Below are positions 57,932 to 64,000 of a stretch of 64,000 nucleotides of DNA, piece after piece; position 1 is the stretch's first letter; every line of letters begins with the position of its first letter. This stretch comes from Luteibacter rhizovicinus DSM 16549 (GTDB taxonomy: Bacteria > Pseudomonadota > Gammaproteobacteria > Xanthomonadales > Rhodanobacteraceae), in NCBI RefSeq assembly GCF_001887595.1, contig NZ_CP017480.1:3934001-3998000 (forward strand), in the 5' to 3' direction. The notes beneath the pieces are model-generated. The model had not been told where the DNA came from and made no database searches. It saw only the letters and a program-made list of their open reading frames with translations. The translations under genes were made by a program, and so were the position numbers.

Positions 57932-59314
57932 ATGTCGTATAGAGATTTCGAGCCTGCAGAAACCCCCGCGGGCGATCTGACATCGCCGCCTTCTGAACTC
58001 AAGCGATCGCTGTCACTCGCCGACCTGATTATCTACGGACTGGTATTCATCGGTCCGATAGCTCCCTTCGCCTTCTATGGCTACGTCAGCAGCGCGGCGA
58101 AAGGCATGGTCGTTCTTGCCTACGTGGTGGGCGCGATCGCGATGTTCTTTACTGCCTACAGCTATAAGCTCTTGTCCGCAGATTTCCCACTTGCCGGATC
58201 CGTCTTCGCATATGCCCGACGCGCGATCGGAGAAAAAACGGGATTCATAGCGGGATGGATGCTCGTTCTCGATTACATCCTGCTGCCTGCCGCAGTGTAT
58301 CTGGCAGCTGCGAATGCACTTCATGAGATCGTGCCAGCCTTGCCACGCTGGGCAATGGTGTTGGCATTCATCAGTGCAGGTACCGCTATCAACTATATCG
58401 GCGTGCAGATCACCGCTGTGGTCAACAAGCTGATCGTTGTCGTGCAGCTTGCCATTCTTGCGGCCTTCGTCGTCCTGGGTCTTTACGCTCTGAACCACGG
58501 TGCAGGCGCGGGTCATCTGACCTTGAAGCCGCTTTATCAAGCCCATGTCTTCAGCATTGGCCTGGTGTTCTCGGCTGTTTCATTGTCAGCGTTGTCGTTT
58601 CTCGGGTTCGACGCGATTTCAACGCTCGCTGAGGAAACGAAGGGTGACAGCAAGCGACTTATTGGCCGCGCAACCCTTATCTCGCTGGCTCTCGCGGCTG
58701 CCCTGTTCGTCGTGCAGACTTGGATCGCTGCCGACCTTGCCAATGGCATGGCTTTCGCCTCGCCGGATACTGCCTTTTACGAGATTATTGCCATAGCGGG
58801 CGGCAAGACCTTCAGCATCGTCACCGCGTTCATCTGTGCCATGACATTCGGCCTTTCGTCGGCGAGTGTTGTACAGGCTTCCATCTCTCGCTTGCTCTAT
58901 GCGATGGCTCGTGAGGGAAGAATGCCGGCGTTCATGTCTGCCGTGCATCCGAAGTTTAAAACCCCCTACAAGAGCCTGCTCTTTGTATCGGCCGTGTCGG
59001 TCGCAGTTGCCATGGCGTTTCTCAATCATTTTGACCTCATCGGCATCCTGGTCAATTTTGGCGCGCTGACGGGATTTCTGATCCTTCATGTGACCGTGGT
59101 AGTGCACTTCATCATTCGCAAGCGCTCGCGCGCATACGTCAAACACTTGGCGTGTCCAGCCATCGGCTTCTGCATCCTTGCGTATGTCCTTTACTACATG
59201 GAGCCGGACGCATGGTTGCTTGGACTTAGCTGGTTCGCCTTAGGTCTGGGTGGCTATTGGCTGTTCGTCGTCAGGCAGCGGAACCGGCCCAAGGCTGCCG
59301 TTCCGCGACGCTGA
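57932..59314 (+). CDS. APC-family permease, PuuP-like (putrescine/amino acid importer)
   Basis: Started at ATG 57932 (MSYRDFEPAETP) the protein has 460 residues and about 12 membrane helices. It closely follows the E. coli PuuP pattern: LGFDAISTLAEETKGDSKRL (core GFDAISTLAEET), SSASVVQASISRLLYAMARE, VHPKFKTPYKSLL and VNFGALTGF. PuuP imports putrescine by proton symport; this homolog may carry a related amine or amino acid. An upstream ATG at 57893 adds 13 residues but lacks a ribosome-binding site. Confidence 0.88.
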   Translation: MSYRDFEPAETPAGDLTSPPSELKRSLSLADLIIYGLVFIGPIAPFAFYGYVSSAAKGMVVLAYVVGAIAMFFTAYSYKLLSADFPLAGSVFAYARRAIGEKTGFIAGWMLVLDYILLPAAVYLAAANALHEIVPALPRWAMVLAFISAGTAINYIGVQITAVVNKLIVVVQLAILAAFVVLGLYALNHGAGAGHLTLKPLYQAHVFSIGLVFSAVSLSALSFLGFDAISTLAEETKGDSKRLIGRATLISLALAAALFVVQTWIAADLANGMAFASPDTAFYEIIAIAGGKTFSIVTAFICAMTFGLSSASVVQASISRLLYAMAREGRMPAFMSAVHPKFKTPYKSLLFVSAVSVAVAMAFLNHFDLIGILVNFGALTGFLILHVTVVVHFIIRKRSRAYVKHLACPAIGFCILAYVLYYMEPDAWLLGLSWFALGLGGYWLFVVRQRNRPKAAVPRR

Positions 59315-59356
59315 CACACCTGTTTACCTCCCCCACCATGCAAGCGGAGCTCATCC

Positions 59357-60166
59357 ATGTTCGAACGTGACCCGGTCCTACTGAACGAACAATTCATAGC
59401 CTTCGGAAAGCTGCTCGTGGCGGGCAGACCCGGGGCCGATACCTGGGAGAAGGATGGGATGAGGACGTATTGGGCAGGCAGCCCCGCCGTTTTCTTCAAC
59501 CTGATCTTCCTTTCCGAGCCCGTCACGGATCGCACGATGCTGAATCGACGACTGCACGTGGCGGCAGATTACATGCGATCGAAGACCGACCCAGGACTGT
59601 TCTTCATATCGGAGGACTATCTCGATAACGAGGTTCACGGAGCATTCGACGCTGCCCTGGAAGAAGCCGGTCTCGTATCGATGATCGAAACGATTGGCAT
59701 GATCGGCGATCTGTCCGCCTTCGAGGAAGGCTCGAAACCTGCTGAGCTTCGCTTCGCGCGCGTCACCGACGAGAGCGGATTCTACGAATGTGCCGACATA
59801 AATAGCGAGGCTTACAGCTTACCCGTAGAGCTGATGCGCGATGGACTCGATGGTGCGACGCTGTGGAAGAAGAGTGCCTATTGCTATCTCGCCTATCTAG
59901 GTGACGCTGCCGTAGCGACAGCGTCTGTCGTGGAAATCGAAGACGTGCTTTATGTCGGACTCGTGGCCACGCGACCGGACGCGCAACGCCGCGGATTCGC
60001 GGAGGCTACTGTACGGCACGCGTTGAGGGTCGCAAGCGAGTCAACCGGCCACCGGAAGACCTGCCTACATGCGACGCAAGCGGGCTACCCAGTTTATGAG
60101 CGTATGGGCTATACCCCGGTGACTCGCATACTGGGCTTCGGCCCAGCTGGTTCGTCAGACTCATGA
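59357..60166 (+). CDS. GNAT-family N-acetyltransferase
   Basis: The 269-residue protein has the GNAT acetyl-CoA loop VATRPDAQRRGFAEATVRHA (core RRGFAEA) at about residues 202-222 and a C-terminal YPVYERMGYTPV. The N-terminal ~130 residues are a separate domain with no clear family. It follows the permease gene by 42 bases on the same strand and may share its transcript. The acceptor substrate is unknown; polyamine acetylation is one idea suggested only by the neighbour. Confidence 0.88.
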   Translation: MFERDPVLLNEQFIAFGKLLVAGRPGADTWEKDGMRTYWAGSPAVFFNLIFLSEPVTDRTMLNRRLHVAADYMRSKTDPGLFFISEDYLDNEVHGAFDAALEEAGLVSMIETIGMIGDLSAFEEGSKPAELRFARVTDESGFYECADINSEAYSLPVELMRDGLDGATLWKKSAYCYLAYLGDAAVATASVVEIEDVLYVGLVATRPDAQRRGFAEATVRHALRVASESTGHRKTCLHATQAGYPVYERMGYTPVTRILGFGPAGSSDS

Positions 60167-60180
60167 CCTCAGGCGGAGGC

Positions 60181-60780
60181 CTAACGCCCTTCCGTTCGAT
60201 CGTCGACCATCCGCTGGATGGCATCTCCCATGCTTCTCTCCGCAGCCTTTGCGGCATGCGAGCGTGAGCCAAGACCCAACCGGTGACACACCGTCGCCAG
60301 GCCGACGACACACGCGGCAATGGCGGCCGCTCGCCCTGCCGCATCCTTCCCGGACAGTTTGGCGGCTAGAGGGTTGATAAACCCGTCCTTGAATGCAGCC
60401 GACAGCGCTTCAGCGACCTCGGGGCTGTCGGACGAGAGAAGCAGGAGCGAGAGCGCATTGAAACCGTCCGGGTCCTCTGTTCCTGAGGTGCCCACAGCGG
60501 CACCGGCCAGAAAGCGGCCGATGTTTGCCGAGTCAGCGGGGAGATGCGCCACAACGTCGAAAGCGCCGTCGCAAGCAGCGACGAACAGGCCCTGCTTTCC
60601 ACCAAAGTGACGCGAGATCATTGCGGGATCAACGTCGGCTCGCTGCGCAATCTCGCGGACCCCCACAGCGTCGTAGCTCCGTTCGGAAAACCAGAAACGC
60701 GCGGACGACAGGAGTTTGTCGCGCGTCCTCTGTGATTTGGCTCCCCCAACTGGCATGGCAGGCGCGTCGCGTTTGGTCAT
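60181..60780 (-). CDS. TetR-family transcriptional repressor
   Basis: Started at ATG 60780 (MTKRDAPAMPVGG), preceded by GGAG at good spacing, the protein has 199 residues. The N-terminal TetR helix-turn-helix is clear (TRDKLLSSARFWFSERSYDA, core SYDAVGVREIAQRADVDPAMISRHF split here: VGVREIAQRADVDP and ISRHFGGKQGLF). It is divergent from the SDR-MFS-esterase operon, whose promoter region contains two copies of a 16-base near-palindrome, so it probably represses that operon and itself. Confidence 0.92.
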   Translation of the reverse strand: MTKRDAPAMPVGGAKSQRTRDKLLSSARFWFSERSYDAVGVREIAQRADVDPAMISRHFGGKQGLFVAACDGAFDVVAHLPADSANIGRFLAGAAVGTSGTEDPDGFNALSLLLLSSDSPEVAEALSAAFKDGFINPLAAKLSGKDAAGRAAAIAACVVGLATVCHRLGLGSRSHAAKAAERSMGDAIQRMVDDRTEGR

Positions 60781-60813
60781 GGGCAGCTCCGACGAATCAA
60801 TCCAGGACATAAT

Positions 60814-60872
60814 GTCATCAACTGTTGACACTATCAAGAATCAAGGGCAGCCTATTGTCATCAACTGTTGAC
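60814..60872. promoter_or_regulatory. Twin operator candidates between tetR and the SDR-MFS-esterase operon
   Basis: GTCATCAACTGTTGAC occurs exactly at 60814-60829 and again at 60857-60872, 43 bases apart (about four helical turns). The site is a near-palindrome (GTCAxCA...TGxTGAC) as expected for a TetR dimer. Both lie between the divergent starts at 60780 and 60895, so they could control both genes. Confidence 0.75.
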
Positions 60873-60894
60873 TTTAGGCTTGGAGCGCACGCCC

Positions 60895-61650
60895 ATGAAC
60901 AGCAATGCAGGCAGGTTCGAAGAGAAAATCGCCCTCATCACCGGCGGATCCAGTGGCATTGGGCTGGCAACGGCCCGGCTGTTCCACCAAGGCGGTGCTC
61001 GGGTCTTGATAACCGGCAGGGATGCGTCGCGCCTGGCGGCAGCAGCGGAAGCGATCGGTCCAGGTACAAGAACGTTGGTGGCGGACATGGCGCGAGTCGA
61101 GGACGTCCAACGGATCTTCGATCAGGTCGCAGATGGATTCGGACATCTCGACATCCTTATGGCGAATGCGGGTACGTCGCACACGCCTGCCCTCGATGAC
61201 GTTGACGAGGCCGCGTTCGACGCGATGTCCGATCTGAACTTCAAGGGCGTTTTCTTCACCATGGTGCATGCCATCCCGGTGCTCGCGAGGGGCGCCTCGG
61301 TCATCATTACCGGATCCGCAGCCGCCGATATGGGGCGCCTGGCGGACCCCTTGTATGCAGCGACGAAGGCCGCCGTGCGCAGTCTCGCTCGTACCTTCGC
61401 AGCCCATGAAGCGTTCGCCGGACGAGCCATCCGCGTCAACGTCTTAAGTCCCGGCCCTGTTCGGACACCGCTAACCGAAGAAGCATGGAAGGACCCGGCG
61501 GTAGATGAGTACGTTCGTAACGCGGTACCGCTAGGTCGGTGGGCCGAGCCGGAAGAGGTGGCACGCGCGGCGGCGTTCCTGGCATCGTCGGACTCCTCAT
61601 ACATGACGGGCAGCGTGCTCGCGGTTGACGGCGGACTGGCGCAGGTATGA
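60895..61650 (+). CDS. Short-chain dehydrogenase/reductase of the TetR-controlled operon
   Basis: Started at ATG 60895 (MNSNAGRFEEK; GGAG upstream) the protein has 251 residues. It is a classical SDR: ITGGSSGIGLATARL, MANAGTS, ITGSAA with the catalytic Ser, and YAATKAAVRSLAR with Tyr/Lys, plus the C-terminal SSYMTGSVLAVDGGL. It overlaps the MFS gene by four bases (ATGA). Cofactor is probably NAD(P)H; the substrate is unknown. Confidence 0.93.
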   Translation: MNSNAGRFEEKIALITGGSSGIGLATARLFHQGGARVLITGRDASRLAAAAEAIGPGTRTLVADMARVEDVQRIFDQVADGFGHLDILMANAGTSHTPALDDVDEAAFDAMSDLNFKGVFFTMVHAIPVLARGASVIITGSAAADMGRLADPLYAATKAAVRSLARTFAAHEAFAGRAIRVNVLSPGPVRTPLTEEAWKDPAVDEYVRNAVPLGRWAEPEEVARAAAFLASSDSSYMTGSVLAVDGGLAQV

Positions 61651-62936
61651 CCGCCGAATCCGCATCGAGCGACGCCGCATCCGAACGGCAGAAGGCCCTT
61701 TCACGGGCGTTGCTGCCGATGATGCTGGTCCTCTTTGTCGCCACCCTGGACCAGACCATTGTCGCCTCGGCACTCGGGCCGATCGGAAAAGCCCTCGGCG
61801 GCAGCGACGTCTCGTGGATCGCAACGGCATACCTCCTGACAGGCGCCCTATCGACCTTGATCCTCGGGCGCATGGCGGACGTCTTTGGAAAGAAGCGTAC
61901 GTTTCAGGTAGCGCTCGGACTCTTCATCGTGGCCTCCTGCCTGTGCGCCGTCGCCCGGACGCTGCCCGCACTCATCGCGTTTCGCGCGCTGCAGGGTGTG
62001 GGTGGCGGCGCGTTGAGCTCCCTGGTCATGACGATTGTGGCGGCGCTGGCACCTCCGCGGGCGCGCGGCAAATACCAGGCAGCGCTGGGTATCGTTCCTG
62101 CCATCGCCGTGGTGTGCGGACCACTGATCGGTGGGCTGATCGTTGAGCACATGGGCTGGTGGTGGATCTTTCTCGTCAATCTGCCTATCGGGCTCGTCGC
62201 CATGGCCCTCGTTGCGATTCACCTGAACGTGAGTGAGGCTCCGTACGCAGCGCAGTATGCGGGGCACCGAACCGGCTTGTCGGCCTCGCTTGTCGCTCCC
62301 AGCATCTTCTGGTTGTCGGCGGTGTTGTTCATGTTGTCGACGGCCGTCTTGTTCGTGGGAATGCTCTACATTCCCCTGACGTTGCAGGATGTCTACGCGC
62401 TGGCGCCTGCGACCGCCGGCGCCTCAATCATCCCGATGCTGCTTGGCCTTGTCGCGGCATCGGGTGTGGCAGGAACCGTTGTTGCCCGTACCGGGCGCTA
62501 TCGCGCCATCCCCATCATTGGCACCGCGTGCATGGGAGCGAGCCTGGGCTGGCTGACCGCCATGGCATTCATTCCTTCGCCCACGATGATCATTTGCGCG
62601 GGCACGACGCTCGGTGTCGGCGTCGGCCTCGTCATCCAGAGCGCACTTCTCGCTGGCCAGAATGCCGTTGCCGAACGTCATCTCGGCTTGGGAACTGGCG
62701 TTCTCAACTTCTTCAAGACCATCGGCGGCGCGTTGGGTGCCTCGGCAGCGGTGATCGTCCGTTTCGTCTTGCCTGCTGATAGCGCAAGCCTTTTCCAGTC
62801 CTACCGCTTTTGCTTTGGCGCAGGCCTTGTCGCCGCTGTCTTCAGCGTCGTTGTTGCCCTGTTGCTGCGCGAGCGCCCGCTTTCAGCGGCGATGACGGAC
62901 GTCGCCTCTGGGGCCACTGAAGCGCCGGAATTTTGA
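61647..62936 (+). CDS. MFS drug-efflux-type transporter (DHA2-like, shortened)
   Basis: The 429-residue protein starts like DHA2 14-helix drug exporters (LVLFVATLDQTIVASALGPI, core LDQTIVASALG; then WIATAYLLTGALS, LGRMADVFGKKR). Members are usually ~470-520 residues; here helix 6 (WWWIFLVNLPIGLVAMAL) is followed within ~35 residues by LFMLSTAVLFVGMLYIPLTL, so the two central helices of the 14-helix form appear to be missing, leaving about 12. It overlaps the SDR gene and precedes the esterase gene by 10 bases. Efflux substrate is unknown. Confidence 0.88.
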   Translation: MTAESASSDAASERQKALSRALLPMMLVLFVATLDQTIVASALGPIGKALGGSDVSWIATAYLLTGALSTLILGRMADVFGKKRTFQVALGLFIVASCLCAVARTLPALIAFRALQGVGGGALSSLVMTIVAALAPPRARGKYQAALGIVPAIAVVCGPLIGGLIVEHMGWWWIFLVNLPIGLVAMALVAIHLNVSEAPYAAQYAGHRTGLSASLVAPSIFWLSAVLFMLSTAVLFVGMLYIPLTLQDVYALAPATAGASIIPMLLGLVAASGVAGTVVARTGRYRAIPIIGTACMGASLGWLTAMAFIPSPTMIICAGTTLGVGVGLVIQSALLAGQNAVAERHLGLGTGVLNFFKTIGGALGASAAVIVRFVLPADSASLFQSYRFCFGAGLVAAVFSVVVALLLRERPLSAAMTDVASGATEAPEF

Positions 62937-62946
62937 GCCGATACCT

Positions 62947-63954
62947 ATGAACGTCCTTGGTTCTCTCCTGCCCATAGCGACGACTCTCGCGGCGCTCATC
63001 TTCGCCGGCGCCTGGCTATTGTTTGCGCGGCACAGTCATCAGGTTGGAGAGATCGTCGTCGTCACGCTTGCAGGGCGAGCACGGTCGCGCCTGCTGCGTC
63101 TCATCGTGCCGCTTTTTGCGAAGGTCACACCCAGGCTCCGACTAGCCTCCGATGGCGTCACCGTGACTACGATCCCTATCACCTCCGCCATCTGTACCGG
63201 CATCGTCACTCTGTACGTCCCCGACGATCCGGCCGGAGGTCCCTGGCCTGTGCATTTCAGCTACCACAGTGGCGGCTACGCGACAGGATCACCGCGCCAG
63301 GACGACCTGATCTGCCGACATCTTGCCGTAACCGCCCGTTGCGCCATCGCGAGCGTCGAGTACCCACTGGCGCCGGAACACCGCTATCCATCGGCAGTCA
63401 TCCACAGTCTGGCCGTCATGCGTACGTTGCTTCGTCACGGAAGATCGTGGCGTCTGGATGCATCGAGAGTGACGGTGGGCGGATTCAGCGCGGGAGGCGG
63501 TCTCGCTGCCGTGCTCGCCAGACGAATCCGCGACGAAGGCGCATTTCGCCTTAGCGGCCAGGTGCTTGCCTATCCATGGCTTGATCTCGCCTGGACCAAT
63601 GATCCCGTCAAGGAACCGGGCATGGGTAATGCGCTCCCGCCATCCATGCTGCCGTTCTTTCGCGCGATGTATCTGCCGCGGGTCACCGACCGTGAATCCG
63701 CAGACGTATCCCCGCTTCGGTGTACGACGCTTTCGGGTCTCGCTCCGGCGTGTATCGTCACCGGAAGCCTCGATCTCATCAACGAGCAGTCACAGGCCTA
63801 CGCCGAGCGTCTGAGTCAGGCGGGCGTATCGACCGAATACCACGAGTTCGCAGGTGCGGACCACGGTTTTACGCACTCCGGGCCCCTTCCGGCTGCGCGC
63901 GAAGCACTCGCTTTGATGACGGCCGCGCTGACACGCTTTCACTGCCGGACGTGA
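62947..63954 (+). CDS. HSL-family esterase/lipase
   Basis: The 335-residue protein has one N-terminal membrane helix (LPIATTLAALIFAGAWLLF) and a hormone-sensitive-lipase-type alpha/beta hydrolase: oxyanion motif YHSGGYATG (HGG variant), ASVEYPLAPEHRYPSA, nucleophile GGFSAGGGLAA, acid near TGSLDLINEQS and His in GADHGFTHSG. It is the third gene of the TetR-controlled operon. The three together (reductase, exporter, esterase) suggest detoxification of an ester or related xenobiotic. The 46 bases after the stop contain no further feature I can support. Confidence 0.92.
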   Translation: MNVLGSLLPIATTLAALIFAGAWLLFARHSHQVGEIVVVTLAGRARSRLLRLIVPLFAKVTPRLRLASDGVTVTTIPITSAICTGIVTLYVPDDPAGGPWPVHFSYHSGGYATGSPRQDDLICRHLAVTARCAIASVEYPLAPEHRYPSAVIHSLAVMRTLLRHGRSWRLDASRVTVGGFSAGGGLAAVLARRIRDEGAFRLSGQVLAYPWLDLAWTNDPVKEPGMGNALPPSMLPFFRAMYLPRVTDRESADVSPLRCTTLSGLAPACIVTGSLDLINEQSQAYAERLSQAGVSTEYHEFAGADHGFTHSGPLPAAREALALMTAALTRFHCRT

Positions 63955-64000
63955 AGCCGCTACGCGACCGGATGTCAGTCCGGTCAGCCCCGCTTAGCCA

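Noticed and set aside
1..64000. CRISPR arrays, rRNA or tRNA genes
   Set aside because: No regularly spaced direct repeats and no rRNA or tRNA sequence was noticed on reading; in particular, no tRNA was found at the ends of the putative island to act as an attachment site.

Overview
The window reads as a high-GC gammaproteobacterial chromosome, most like the Xanthomonadales/Rhodanobacteraceae (Luteibacter, Dyella, Rhodanobacter). That placement is an inference from gene content and codon use; no rRNA or housekeeping marker is present to fix it.

Region 1 (1-21.8 kb) is most of a type VI secretion system. A forward operon with nearly every gene overlapping the next runs tssF (3' end only), tssG, tssH/clpV, two unrecognised genes, vgrG, a DUF6931-type gene, an FHA scaffold gene, tssK, tssL with an OmpA-like domain, tssM, tagF, a PP2C phosphatase (pppA), a Ser/Thr kinase (ppkA) and a small tail-anchored protein. 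A LysR regulator gene and tssA converge on it from the other strand. The FHA/TagF/PppA/PpkA set points to control by the threonine-phosphorylation pathway. No tssJ lipoprotein gene is seen in the visible part.

Region 2 (22-29.1 kb) is ordinary accessory content: a GlxA-type AraC regulator, a short-chain dehydrogenase, a large metzincin-like metallopeptidase without a signal peptide, and a pair of exported proteins, the second with a possible MACPF-like motif.

Region 3 (29.3-52.1 kb) looks like a composite defence or conflict island. It holds a decayed tyrosine recombinase; a two-gene module whose second gene is cut by an in-frame stop; a same-strand set of five genes led by a KfrA-like protein that includes two candidate PD-(D/E)xK proteins and two membrane proteins; an intact tyrosine recombinase divergent from the KfrA gene; a 1749-residue STAND-like NTPase with a nuclease-like N-terminus; a zinc-ribbon protein next to an HEAAH metallopeptidase; a run of small genes with recurring hairpin repeats and a SUKH/SMI1 protein; and an HNH plus PD-(D/E)xK nuclease pair. 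Several of these modules match no system I can name. The best candidates for something new are the KfrA-led set (31.3-38.0 kb) and the HNH/nuclease pair (49.5-52.1 kb).

Region 4 (52.7-64 kb) returns to metabolic and regulatory genes: a cyclase-family protein, an ArsR/SRPBCC pair with a palindrome over the ArsR start codon, an RHS-toxin remnant translationally coupled to a membrane protein (orphan immunity candidate), an exported alpha/beta hydrolase, a PuuP-like amine/amino-acid permease, a GNAT acetyltransferase, and a TetR-controlled SDR-MFS-esterase operon with two matching candidate operators in the divergent promoter region.
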